Notes under the pieces: model-generated
What the model was told of the DNA's origin: nothing
What the model saw: only the letters and a program-made list of their open reading frames with translations
Databases searched by the model: none
Made by a program: the position numbers and the translations under genes
From: Mermis nigrescens
Taxonomy: Eukaryota > Nematoda > Enoplea > Mermithida > Mermithidae
Reading direction: 5' to 3'
Length of the DNA stretch: 64,000 bases
NCBI GenBank assembly: GCA_036768485.1
Contig: JAVLUZ010000142.1
Span: 16,092,407-16,156,406, forward strand
Part shown: in pieces, positions 12,407 through 23,369 of the stretch
Layout: each line of letters opens with the position of its first letter
Position numbering within the stretch: the stretch's first letter is position 1

Positions 12407-13544
12407 TGGCCTCTAAAAAAAACCACGTTTTATGTTTTTTGCATGTTTCATGTTTTTTTTGCATTTTTTTGCATGTGCTTGCACAATGAATATATTATAT
12501 TCATTGTGCAAGCACTCCAGTCTAGAAACTTATATAATCAGCGCAATGTCCCGTCGATGCTCCATCTTTCGCCAATTAGTTGATTTCATAGATCCCTTTA
12601 GTTTTGGAGAAAAATCGATCAAAGTCAAAACTGAAAAAACCAGCAAATTCCATTTGGGAAGTAAAAAAAAGCATGGGAAATAAAAAAACCATCCCCAAAA
12701 TGTTATGCGAAATGCGTGGTTTGCAGCGCAAAATAGTTAGTTGACCTTACATGATCATATTTTTTGAAAAAAATTCATTTTTTATGATATTTCCGTTCAT
12801 TTTATCACATTTATATAAAAATCAATAATTTTTCTGAATTTTATTAAAAGTTCTATAAATTTCACAAATAAAGTCTTCAAGTGATAAAAACAATTTTAGG
12901 TGAGTCTCTTCTACATCCTCTGCAAGAAATCTGTGCAAAATTATGCAACTTGATTAAAAGTGATTTCGTTGCCATGGCAACATATACTTAGCATTGGTCT
13001 TTTTTAGGTTACAGTGTTTTTTTAGGTTACAATCTAACTTTTTTGGCAGTTTTTCCGAATGATTCCCATTTTTGTGAAAAATAAATATCAGGCATCATGT
13101 AAGGTGCTACGAGGCATATTCCTGCTAAGTTTTGTAAAAATTGGCGCCGATTTTTCAGGTTACAAGTGATTTTTTTAGGTTTGACTTTGAAGGTGTATAA
13201 TATACTCTAGCTATGTGGATGACATAGGACAACTAAATTTTTTTCTGACATTAGTCTGCAAGGGAGCCTAAGCGTGAAAACATAAAAGATTCCAGCAAAT
13301 ATGAATACGGGTAGAAATACTGACCCTCAAAAATGCTTCAAAAAAATCATAAAAACGACAATTTTTACGAACTTTTCGACAAATTTATATCTCAAGTTTC
13401 TAAATGATCCGGAAAGAGATCAGGGGTCATTTGTAATCCTCACGGCATAGCTTGTTCGCTAGTATAATATCATCAGTCATCTTTTGGTTATGGAAAAAAA
13501 GGTGGTTTTTTAGGTTACAAATCGACTGGCTTTTTTAGAGGCCA
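12407..13544. mobile_element. TIR element with TGGCCTCTAAAAAA ends
   Basis: TGGCCTCTAAAAAAA at the left is inverted as TTTTTTAGAGGCCA at the right. The motif TTTTTAGGTTACA recurs several times in the right half. It contains a perfect 41-bp palindrome. Non-coding; superfamily unknown. Confidence 0.65.
12475..12515. repeat. Perfect 41-bp palindrome
   Basis: GTGCTTGCACAATGAATATA, one T, then its exact reverse complement. It can form a 20-bp hairpin with a one-base loop, or a cruciform. Confidence 0.95.
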
Positions 13545-14029
13545 GCACCATAAATAAAAGGCGTTTTATGCAACGCTTGTCAGGAAATTCTGCATTTGTA
13601 ATACTCACTTAATGGTTCATCGCTTAATTTAATGTAAATATAAATTAAAGTTCACCTTTGAAAAGATAAACACTCGTTATCATTTCATTAGCTTCACAAA
13701 CCAGCACAGTTGACTTCATGTAGCGTGAATTTTCACAACTGGAATTCATGTTACAACTTAAAATCAAAACTTCAAAATAGTCTTGAGTAACTGCGTTAGA
13801 TCTAGCTTATTCTGTTTCTGAAAATAGATTCGGACCTATTGACATTGATCTGATTAGCATTTTATGGTTTTTTTCTGGTGAGAATTTGCAACAATCCATT
13901 CGGCTCGAACATAATCGAGCTGACTGCATGAAACTTTTCCATCATATTCGTACGTCTCTGTGTTATTAAAAGCTAATGCAACGCCACACGCTTCAATCTT
14001 ACAACCTTACATTTTTCTGGTGGTTCTTC
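13545..14029. other. No recognisable feature
   Basis: AT-rich sequence between elements; nothing recognised. Confidence 0.45.
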
Positions 14030-14224
14030 CGAGACAGTGGGACTAGTGGGACGGTCGCAAAAGTTATTGACACCTCATTATGCACGTAATGGGTTCAATG
14101 GGACGGTAGGTCTAGTGGGACAGTGGGTAAGTTATTGACACCTCATTATGCACGTGTTGAATTTAGTGGGACAGGAGGTCTATTGGGACAGTGGGTCTAG
14201 CGGGACGGTGGGTCTAAGAGACGG
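14030..14224. repeat. GTGGGAC-rich tandem duplication
   Basis: AAGTTATTGACACCTCATTA and the following TGCACGT occur at about 14060 and 14131 (72-bp spacing). Irregular (G/C)TGGGAC(A/G)GT repeats lie before, between and after. Low-copy satellite-like DNA. Confidence 0.75.
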
Positions 14225-15337
14225 CACTGGCGTAGCCAGTGGGGAGAAGGTGGAATTTCCACCTGGGGAAAATTTTGAATTTTTTGAAATGAAGCTATGC
14301 GGTTGCGTAATGCTGTTTGGCGACGATTTGTTGAGAATAAATCAAAACATTCGGCGCTTCGCGCCGATTTATCCTAGTTTTGGCTACTATTTTAACTTAA
14401 TGACAATAAACAAAGAACTATTAAGCGTTTGTCGCTATGAGAAGATGAAGTACCTATTTGTAAACATTTCTAGTCAATAGAAATTCATAGGTATGTGGAG
14501 AAAATTTGTGCGCTTCGTGCAGATTGCGTTTTTATAAGCTTCTTAGCATAGGGAACATGACAAGTCTACAAAAGATTCGCACCGCATGCAATTTAAGAAT
14601 TTCTTCAGTCATTCCGGCATGGAAATACCAGAAAATTTCCGCACTTCGCGCCAGTCTATTTTATCTATTTAAGTTCTGAATTAAGGACCATGATTCGGAC
14701 GATTTTATGAAAATTTTAACCTTAAAATTCAATATTTCAGTGCTTAATTTTGCAAAATTTTCCGGGGCTCTGCCCCAGACCCCGCTGGGGGAGGGCAGTT
14801 GAGCGCGCCACCCTAGACCCTTAGCCACCAAAGAGGTTTTCCGTTGCATTTTCTGTAATCTAAAATTCTACCCGAATAGTAAAACTTGCATTGTGAAAAT
14901 TTTCCAAAAAAAATTTGTTTGCATTTTAATTGTTGCAGGACGATGTGAATAGTCCAGAAAAGGCATTATTTTACGTCTAGGACGCATTTTTAAACGGTTT
15001 TATGGACTTGATATAAAAACATTTTCGGACCCCCTGGCAAAACCCCTGGCTAAGCTTATGCCCCTTTGCGCCGATTTCTTCTATCTTTTGGCAGTTTCTA
15101 TCGTTTTATTGCAGTATAAGTAAAAAATAGCGTTTCGAGTGCATAATGAGCATTTTCTGTCGAAAAGGTAAAAAAAATTTCAATCGAAAAAAAAATTTTT
15201 CTATCGCTTAAATAGTATATACAGGACGATGTGAAAAGCCCAAAAAATGTTATTTAAAGGCGCCGCCCGTTTTTATGAGTTTTTAGACTGAAAATTTTTT
15301 TGGAATCCCTCTGACGAAAATCCTAGCAACGCCTATG
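14225..15337. mobile_element. hAT-like MITE with CACTGGCGTAGCCAG end
   Basis: The left end is CACTGGCGTAGCCAGTG and the inverted right end CATAGGCGTTGCTAGG. The flanks AGAGACGG and CGAGATGG agree at 6 of 8 bases. A duplicated internal block starts GGACGATGTGAA at 14939 and 15223. It carries a CGGCGCTTCGCGCCG palindrome at 14352. Non-coding. Confidence 0.65.
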
Positions 15338-15353
15338 CGAGATGGGTCGGGAC

Positions 15354-16457
15354 TAGTGATCGACCGGGGCGACTTTTTTGGCCGGGGCTGGGGCCGGAGT
15401 CACACAAGGAAAATATTATTGCATGACACATACTTTGGGTGGACATAGAAAGAGAAATAATGAGCGACTGCTCCATTCAATGTTTTTATGTTCTAGAAAA
15501 AAGAGAATCATCATAAATGCTTGAAAATCGCGTTTTCAACGCATATCAAGCGTTTTTACGGTAAAAAAGGCACTTTAAATTTTTTCTTCCCCCAGAAATT
15601 TTTCACAGTGCATGTCTGGAAGCGAGTAGAAATGATGGCACACAGTCAATGCCCTAACAGAGCATAAATTTTCCAAGCAAATTAAAATAAGAAACAAGGA
15701 CTTTGAATATAAATGAGAAAGCTCCGATGAAAAACAGAAATAATAATCGTTATTAACAAAGCCAGAAACAGAAATAGTGGAATCACAGAGATCTAGCGAT
15801 TGGGCGGAATAAGTATTGGACGTAATGAATGAGAAATATATAGCTCATCGGATCGGTCGCAATTCTGTAGTGTAGTTTACTTCCGCCTATTATTCACTTC
15901 CCCTGCAAAAACTATTACGCAAGAAACGCGTTACAGTGGAATCACAGAGATGTAGCGATTGGGCGAAATAGGTATTGGATGTAATAAATGAGACGTATAT
16001 AGTTTATCGGATCGAACGCAATTCTGCAGCATAGTTTACATTCGCCTATAATTAACTTCCGTCCTAATAACTATTACACAAGAAACGCGTTTTAAAGCAG
16101 GCGGCTCCCATTCAATTAAATGTAAAAGTGTTTTTTTTGTAAAAATACTTTTAAGAAAACATACAATTTCCAACTAGAAATAGAACGTATTTGTTAACTC
16201 TAGATCTTTTAGCCACAAGCTACGAATAAATGAGATAAAAGTAGCATTTGATTTAATGAGTTAAGTGACGGAATCGTTCTCAAAATTAACACTTGCTCAT
16301 TGATAAATAACTGGCAGTATCACATCCTGTACAAAATACGAATTACGCTAAATTTTTCCCCGGCCCGACCATTTTTTGATCTTGCCCTGGCCGGGGATGC
16401 TGAAAAATGGCCCCGGATAGCCAGGGCCTGGGCCCCGGTTGCCCCGGTCAATCACTA
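15354..16457. mobile_element. hAT-like element, sister copy of the outer nested element
   Basis: The ends are TAGTGATCGACCGGGGC and inverted CCCCGGTCAATCACTA. The interior aligns with 10084-11066. It contains a local duplication (GTGGAATCACAGAGAT at about 15776 and 15935). No clean target duplication, so it may be older or rearranged. Confidence 0.75.
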
Positions 16458-16716
16458 GATGGGGATTCCCACCAACACGTCCACTGTTGCCAACCTCTGG
16501 CTCTAAAAAATCTGAAAAACTCAAAACTTACAAAAAAAATCTCAAAAATGCCAGTCAAAAGTTGAAATACCTATTCAAACAAAAAATTTTTAAAAAAAAT
16601 TAATTTTTTTCGAACATCGAAGTAATAATTTTCGCCTTCATCAGACGTTTAGCAACTAGAATCTCGATTTAGGTAGGCAAGCAATGCAAATAAATGTTAG
16701 TTACCTAACTCGGCAC
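16458..16716. other. No recognisable feature
   Basis: Short AT-rich spacer between two elements. Confidence 0.4.
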
Positions 16717-16740
16717 TGAGCTCAAGGGCAGTAATTATTG

Positions 16741-16966
16741 CAGTCAACTGCAGGTAATATAGCACACAATGTAAAATTATATGCAGTCAAAAACCAGCGG
16801 CCTAGACTGCAGGTAATATAGCACACAATGTAAAATTATATGCAGTCAAAAACCAGCGGCCTGGACTGCAGGTAATATAGCACACAATGTAAAATTATAT
16901 GCAGTCAAAAACCAGCGACCTAGACTGCAGGTAATATAGCACACAACGTAAAATTATGTTTGTATT
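16741..16966 (+). repeat. 59-bp tandem array, left arm
   Basis: Units start with ACTGCAGGTAATATAGC at 16747, 16806, 16865 and 16924, exactly 59 bp apart, nearly identical. Confidence 0.95.
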
Positions 16967-16984
16967 TTCAAATTATTACTGGAC

Positions 16985-17160
16985 AGTCTCATATTCTTCG
17001 TGACGATTTTTTCGCTTTCAATGACAATTAACTTCATTGTTTCTTCCCCTAACCTAAACATATTTAAATCTAGATTAGCAAACTTTGATTTATCTAGATA
17101 TCTTGTGGGGGGGCGCGTAAAACTTGTCATTCCATTGACTCGCATGTCCGGTTACTAATT
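16985..17160 (+). pseudogene. Second LINE C-terminal fragment, tandem to the next
   Basis: It reads SPNLNIFKSRLANFDLSRYL, parallel to SPNLKIFKRKLNTVDLS at 17377-17430, so two partial copies of the same LINE tail lie head to tail about 300 bp apart. Confidence 0.5.
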
Positions 17161-17264
17161 CGTAATCGCGTATTATGTATTTTGTCATTTTGCATTTTAT
17201 CAGTTGGTGTATTAGTAATAAAATTTCTTTCTTCTTCTTCTTCTACTCGCTCCGCCAATAATTT

Positions 17265-17442
17265 TAAGCTTATTGTCCCTCTGGCTCGCTCCAATATTCT
17301 CAAGTATGATTTCGGTCATAGTTATTTTTGTAAATCTGTGGAATTCGCTTCCAAATGATGTTGTAAATTCACCTAACCTGAAAATTTTCAAACGCAAACT
17401 CAATACTGTCGATCTGTCTATTGTTTTAAAGGGGCTTGCGTA
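17265..17442 (+). pseudogene. Non-LTR retrotransposon reverse transcriptase C-terminal fragment
   Basis: It reads KLIVPLARSNILKYDFGHSY, then after a one-base frameshift LWNSLPNDVVNSPNLKIF, ending KRKLNTVDLS. The WNSLPxxVVxxPxLxxFK motif is characteristic of the end of the second open reading frame of CR1/Jockey-type LINEs. Only the 3' end survives. Confidence 0.7.
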
Positions 17443-17940
17443 ATTTGTCACCTTAGTGACTGCATGTTTCTATTGCTAACGTTGTAGTCGTATATACTCG
17501 TATGCTGTCATGTGTATCATTTAAAATATTACATTTTTTATCGAGTTTCAGCCCTTTTTTGTATTTGTGTTTTTCCCAGACGTTGCAATAAATGCTTTTT
17601 GATGTTGTCTTCAAATATGCAGTCAAAAACCAGCGGCCCAGACTGCAGGTAATATAGCACACAATGTGATATTATATGCAGTGAAGTTAAAGGCTTATCG
17701 TTATGGGTAGCTGGCGCTTTGCTCGCATTTCAACCTGTAGTAGATGGTTTTAGAAGGCACTTTTATTCAAGATGGTCTGACAGATTTGCTTCCTCACTAG
17801 GGAATATTTTTTTGCGCTGCATGGGTAGCACACTCAATAGCTGCCCAGTCACCCATTAGCGCATGTTGATGGGCCAGCCTAAGCTCTGGGGCATACATAC
17901 ATACACACATATTTGATCAATCCGGAATAAATTCATATAA

Positions 17941-18263
17941 TTTTACGTTGTGTGCTATATTACCTGCAGTCTAGGCCGCTGGTTTTTGACTGCATATAAT
18001 TTTACATTGTGTGCTATATTACCTGCAGTCCAGGCCGCTGGTTTTTGACTGCATATAATTTTACATTGTGTACCATATTACCTGCAGTCCAGGCCGCTGG
18101 TTTTTGACTGCATATAATTTTACATTGTGTGCTATATTACCTGCAGTCCAGGCCGCTGGTTTTTGACTGCATATAATTTTACATTGTGTACCATATTACC
18201 TGCAGTCCAGGCCGCTGGTTTTTGACTGCATATAATTTTACATTGTGTGCTAGATTACCTGCA
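17941..18263 (-). repeat. 59-bp tandem array, right arm (inverted)
   Basis: Units of the reverse complement (TACCTGCAGTC...) recur about every 59 bp, five to six copies, with GTGTGCTATAT and GTGTACCATAT variants alternating. Confidence 0.95.
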
Positions 18264-18296
18264 GTTGACTGCAAATAATTACTGCCTGAGCTCAAG

Positions 18297-18821
18297 CTAT
18301 CGATTCCTCGATTTTTGGAAAAAACATGCGTTTTTGGCCGTTTTCAGGTGTATTTTGGTCAAAAAGCATCTAAATTGCATCGAACAAAAACTCATTTTCA
18401 GTGAGAAATCTCAAATTCAGAAAAAAAATCTCAAAGACTCATGAAAAAACGCAACTCAAAAAAAATTCAGAGCTTTAACTAACGTTTTGAGATAAAAACA
18501 CACAGTTGGCAACACCGAACACATATGTCACATTGTACTTTTTGACTATGATACAGTCAGCGTGCTTATCTAAAAGACCTTCTGAATAAATTTGGACCTA
18601 CTTCTCAGAAAAGGATTCTCTTCTATTCATGGGCCTGATTCAGTTTTTTTCGTGGAAATGCGGAATAAATTTTAGCATGCTGTGGGCTATCTAGATATTA
18701 CTTTTGCGGCTGCTTCCTTGAGCTCTAAAAATTGCTTTTTGCATCTAAAATTGCTTTGGAATAGGTAGTAAAGGGTCAATAATAGGCCCAGTTTCGCTGC
18801 TGGTTTTTAACCTATAGTCTG
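18297..18821. other. No recognisable feature
   Basis: AT-rich sequence; the open frame at 18247-18444 overlaps the repeat array and is not a gene. Confidence 0.4.
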
Positions 18822-19077
18822 TTTCATTTATCCGAGAGCTTTTTCAGCAATTGTTTTCGGAGCTTACAGTAACCCCTTCTTTCTTACTTACTGTAGGTCG
18901 CTAGATCTCACTATAGCTATGTAGTAAAGACGGGTTTTTCAACAACATTTTTGCGGCATAATTTATCCTCGTCTTCCAGCAGATCAACTAACTTACTGAT
19001 AAAAATCGCGCATTCGTCATATCCTGAGTCGACACTTTAAACACAATCGACTAAGATGCTAAGAAACGCCGCGAACT

Positions 19078-19366
19078 CTCGCATAGCTCAGTGGTATAAC
19101 CTCTTGCTTGTAGTCGAAGCAACCCGGGTTCGATTCTAGCCGATAGCTTTTTGTTCAGCGCACTTACTTTAGTATGTCCCAGCACTGATTAAATGCCTAA
19201 ATCAAATTTATTCGGGCGTATTAGTGCATTAAAAATGGAAGAATTCTAGCCACTCGCCCTCACTGAGCTGATCTGCTGGAGTACAGTAATTCGTCCTGTT
19301 TAGCTTATTGTAGCCCTTAAAAGAATTGACTAAAAAGCTCTCGAATGAATGAAACAGACTATAGTG
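19078..19366 (+). repeat. tRNA-derived SINE-like repeat, plus-strand copy
   Basis: The A box TAGCTCAGTGGT is at 19084-19095 and the B box GGTTCGATTC at 19127-19136, followed by a body (GCGCACTTACTTTAGTATG) shared with 19905-20193. The tail GAATGAATGAAACAGACTAT also appears inverted at 18822-18872. The acceptor and anticodon arms do not pair properly, so it is not a tRNA gene. Confidence 0.65.
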
Positions 19367-19473
19367 CACGTAAACGATTGTTAACCAAAAGTGCTTATTA
19401 CTTTAGCTCAAATTTTTTCACTGCTCGACAAACGATTCGGGTCACTCCGCACTCCGTCGAGCAACGGAAAAAT

Positions 19474-19625
19474 CAGGTATTGGCAACACCAATTTTTGGG
19501 GGACTAAGCCCAAAAAGACCAAAAATAGCTCAAAATAAAGTGTAAAATGTCCTATTTTTCCGATTTTCCTAAATTTTTGGGGGTTCGAACCCACCCCCTC
19601 CCATTCCCCCAGAGACACGTACCTG
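19474..19625 (-). mobile_element. Small MITE, inverse copy of 34988-35155
   Basis: It shares GGGGGACTAAGCCCAAAAA and CAGAGACACGTACCTG with the intron 1 MITE in reverse orientation. No target duplication found. Confidence 0.55.
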
Positions 19626-19904
19626 TTGCCACTCAAAGTAAAGACCACTCTGATTGCATTTCAACTTTGAAATCAGACAGAGATGAGCTTCTACAACTGA
19701 AAAGTTAAAATGCTACCTATTCCTAACATTTGTATGTACAGTACATTTGTAACTTTCAGTTTAAACAACACATGTGATTGAAACAAAATTGTATTTAATA
19801 TTACAAGAGGAGAACTGGGGTGAAAAAGCAAACCAAGCAAAAATGAGGCCCCTTTGCACTGCAAAGTGACGAACTTGGCAACAGTGGTGGAAGGTAACTT
19901 TAGT

Positions 19905-20193
19905 CTGTTTTATTTATTCGAAAGCTTTTACAGTAAAATTTTTTAAAGGCTACAGTAAGCGTAAAAAGATACGTTTACTGTAATTCGACAGATAAGCTCA
20001 ATGAGGGCGAGCGGCTGGTATGCTTCTATTTTTAATGCACTAGACCGTCTATATAGATTCAACTCAGGCATTTAAACTGTGCTGGGACATACTACAGTAA
20101 GTGCGCTAAATAAAAAGCTAGCGGCTGAAACCGAACTCGAGTTGCTTCGACGTCAAGCAGACGTTTTACCACTGAGCTATGCGGGAATTCGCA
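19905..20193 (-). repeat. tRNA-derived SINE-like repeat, minus-strand copy
   Basis: The inverted copy of 19078-19366 along its whole length. The A box reads TAGCTCAGTGGT on the minus strand (20168-20179); the B box is eroded. Confidence 0.65.
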
Positions 20194-21414
20194 GCGCAAG
20201 AGTCAATTTCTGTAACGTTCACCCCGGCGGCGGACAGTCAAAAAATAACCTATCATCATTTTAACGTATGTTGTACAGTTTTTAATTCTAAGCAACATGG
20301 TGCAAAGCGTTTTGTACAAAAACCATTTTCCACTTGGAACATCAACTTCAAAGTTTGAAAAATCGACACTTTTTGTCAAAAAAAGAGTAGATTTACTTTT
20401 ATGACTATAATTTCTTAACAACGCAAGATATCAGGGTCAAATTTTTTTAAATGAAAGAGCGAGATATTCTCTATGAGTTGCTGCTTTGATAAGTCCACAA
20501 AATTGACGGGTTCAGGAATTATGTAAGACTAAATATGAAAAAGTTTGACTTTGTGCACTGAAAAATTTCACATTTTGTACTATAACTCCTATAATAGATG
20601 CGGGTGATTCTCAAAATTTTGATATAATGTGGCATTTAGATGCGACATGTAATTGGCAAAAAAATAAAATCAAAGGACCATTTTTTGAGCAATGAGTCTT
20701 CACGCAAGTTCATTTATAATCCATGAATGAAATTGCTTCAAACCTGCACATAAATATAAAACAGTGGGATTTCAGCGACCCGCAGTCAGGTAAAGGCGAT
20801 TGTGACAGAATGGCTGGTGCAATAAAGCGAAAAGTGAAGCTTTATATTGATGAGAATCACAAATGTTCTACTCCAGCTGGATTTGTCCACTGTATCTCTG
20901 CCTATGATGGTATAAAAGGAACGTCAGTCTTATATGGATCACTAGCAAAATCTAAGTCAAATTTGGCACAGATACAGATCATTAACTTTCTAAATAATTT
21001 CAAATTTGAGGATGGTCAAATCATAGCCTGGAAGGCTTATAGCATTGGCTCAGGAATGCTAATTCCTGAAAATTCCTGGAAAGGCAAGCATGGAAAATGT
21101 AACCCCAATTTTAATTTACCACCAGGGTAGATTGCCGAGTCAGATTTCATTGTCCAATCTGTGGATACCTATACAAGACAAGAGAAGTCAGGAACTTTCA
21201 ACAAGAGCCAATTGTACTTCTGACAATGCCCATGATACAGGTGCGAATCTTTTCTTGTGCCCTGTAAGCGGATGCTTGAAGTCTTATTCAAGCTTGCAAG
21301 AACTGGATGACCATCTAGATCTAGGATTCCATCAATATCAACCCGAGAGGCAAACTTTACGTGATGCAGCAGTAACAACATATGTTAATACAATAGAGCA
21401 ACGGCACTTGACAC

Positions 21415-21692
21415 CACACATGGGCGTGGGGGTTTGGGGGTATGCACCCTCCCAGAAGTTGAAATACCCCCCCCAGAAATCAAAATACCCCTCCCCCAGA
21501 AAATTTTTTTTGCTTTTTGAGCAATTTTTTGATGCCATTGGATAGAGCTTGATGAGAAACGTCGAAAAATGGTGTTTTTTTGCCATACGATACGACCACT
21601 TTTAGGACCATTTTTTGACCTTTAAAAATTTTTTCACCCTCCCCCCAGAAATTTTTTCACCCCCCCAGGAATTTCGGTGCTGCCCACCTATG
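21415..21692 (+). mobile_element. hAT-like MITE (CACACATGGGC family) inside the transposon gene
   Basis: It runs from CACACATGGGCGTGG to GGTGCTGCCCACCTATG with CTTGACAC duplicated exactly at 21407-21414 and 21693-21700. Removing the insert plus one duplication restores the reading frame across the site. Confidence 0.88.
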
Positions 21693-21829
21693 CTTGACAC
21701 CTAGGCTAGCTAGCTTAAATGAAGTTTTGCAAAATCAATGGCAAACATATTCCTCCGACATGAATATTGATCATTTAGAAGCGGGGTGGGCCTTACGGCA
21801 GCGCAGAATATGCAAAGTGTAACTTAGAG

Positions 21830-23045
21830 GGGCTTCGCCCGCCTTCAAGTTATTGGAGTATCTTAGCGCGCGCAAACGAGTTGGCTGATTAAGTACTTGA
21901 AGTATGTACGGATAACTAAACCGACAGCACGCCGTCGGGGAAGATACCCAACACACAACAACTACGAAAGCAACGAACCCCAGTAAGTACCTTCGGGGCT
22001 TACCTAAGTACCTATGCTACAGATAGCGCTGGTCAGGAAGCTGCGGTAAAGACCTGCACTCTTCCAAAATGACCCTGAATACCTACTACTACCTAAAATC
22101 TCCACGGACGTAATCGGTCCGGTACTTATGGAGATTATGGGATGGGGATGCCGACCGCAGATCCTAACCAGGAGTGCCTAGATAACCCCGGTATTCGCCC
22201 TAGGTCCTTGGACCTTTTTAGATCAAAAGAATAATTTTTCGCGAAAAGAATTGAAAAGGTTTCGCGCCAGATTACCTATGGCGAAACAACTTATAAATTC
22301 CGGTTCCGATAGCACTCTGTACTTAAATCACAACAACAAAGAGCTCTATTCCGGGCTGTCATCCACTATAAAAATTATGTAATAATTTTTATAGATTTTT
22401 GGTTCGAAAGAGGAATTATGAATTTTGCACGAAATGATAAATAAAAGGTTTTAACCAACGAAATCCGGCAAGAAATAAAGTTGAGGCCGGCCTGTTCCCA
22501 ATTCCTAACTGCCTGCGGTATAGTGCACCTCTAGACAGCTAATTTTCTAGCTTTTACCAAATTAAAACAATTTACAGGCAAGGGCGCTGATACAGTCGGA
22601 AACGACACGCCGGAAAACGAAAAGGCAACTCTGCCACAAAACTAACTTATAATCGTAGGGGGACTGGCCTACAGTAATATATGAAGAAAAAGATTATATA
22701 ATGTTTTTATAACAAAAATGGGTGCTGCTTGCACATAGATTTTTCGGGTCTCTGCACAGGCTCAACGTGAATAGCGGTCATGTCGCCTATGTTTTAATTG
22801 TAAAAATTGATAGGGGACTTGTAGGGGTTCCACAGTAAAAGTCGCATCTTCGTATCCCTCGCAACACGTAGCGACAAGAGTCCAACCAAATGACACTGCG
22901 TGGTCGGAATGCCTCCGCATGTCGTACTATCGTGATCTGAAAATATGGCTGGATCGCCAAAGTGGAAACAAAAGACCGGATGGTCGGAATAGGCGCACTA
23001 AGGTGCGCAATGGCCGTACAAGTAACGGCACGTGTAGATACACTA
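21830..23045. other. GC-richer insert of unknown nature inside the transposon gene
   Basis: About 1.2 kb separates GWALRQRRICK from AFSEKQRR. Its base composition and CG content differ from the surroundings (e.g. 21840-22200). It contains no long open frame and no match to other repeats in the window. It could be a retroelement fragment or an intron; a GTGTAA donor is present but no acceptor keeps frame. Confidence 0.4.
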
Positions 23046-23369
23046 TCTTCAAAAGCTTTTTCTGAAAAGCAGCGCCGATTCCATATCCAGAAATTTGACT
23101 ATGGTGTGCAGAATCGCCAGAAATATGACCCGCAAGATTTGGCGAAAGAAATGCGAAGCTTGCCACAGTTTAGCTCATCAGAATATCTTACATGGCAACA
23201 AATAGCAAATTTTTGGTCGTGTGAAGCCAGAAAACGAGAATCAGAGGGAGCAGCGCAAGATGTGACTGATGAATGCCCAGAGGATGAATTTATGGCTGAC
23301 CCAAACCTTGAATTAGAGTCTGAAGAAATTGATGATGTTCTGCTGCACAGTGACTGTTTTGATGTTTGA

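Larger units (their letters stand above)
16727..18286. mobile_element. Mutator-like foldback element with 59-bp tandem-repeat arms
   Basis: The ends are GGCAGTAATTATTGCAGTC and inverted GACTGCAAATAATTACTGCC. The duplication TGAGCTCAAG is exact on both sides (16717-16726 and 18287-18296). The arms are arrays of a 59-bp unit (ACTGCAGGTAATATAGCACA and so on) in opposite orientations, about four units left and five to six right, plus one stray unit at 17617-17690. Duplications of 9-11 bp suit Mutator-like insertion. The interior holds two LINE tails but no Mutator transposase. Confidence 0.75.
20723..23369 (+). pseudogene. Wrecked transposon gene: SGKGxCDR motif, C2H2 finger, C-terminal domain
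   Basis: Four pieces of one protein remain. Piece 1 (20723-21125) contains DFSDPQSGKGDCDRMAGAIK. Piece 2 (about 21126-21414, shifted frame) contains a C2H2 finger, FLCPVSGCLKSYSSLQELDDH and GFH. Piece 3 (21701-21829) reads RLASLNEVLQ and later EAGWALRQRR. Piece 4 (23053-23369) reads AFSEKQRRFHIQKFDYG and EYLTWQQIANFWS. Similar SGKGxCDR plus finger plus GWAL and YLTxxQI proteins occur, uncharacterised, in many invertebrate genomes; that comparison is from memory. The shift between pieces 2 and 3 is explained by a MITE (278 bp plus 8-bp duplication). The N-terminus is missing because piece 1 abuts the left inverted repeat. Confidence 0.65.

Noticed and set aside
19081..19140. A functional tRNA gene
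   Set aside because: The A and B boxes are present but stems do not pair and the segment continues into a repeat body with an inverted sister copy.
21830..22250. Ribosomal RNA fragment, because of high GC and rRNA-like phrases
   Set aside because: I could not match any conserved rRNA helix or core sequence; left as unknown.
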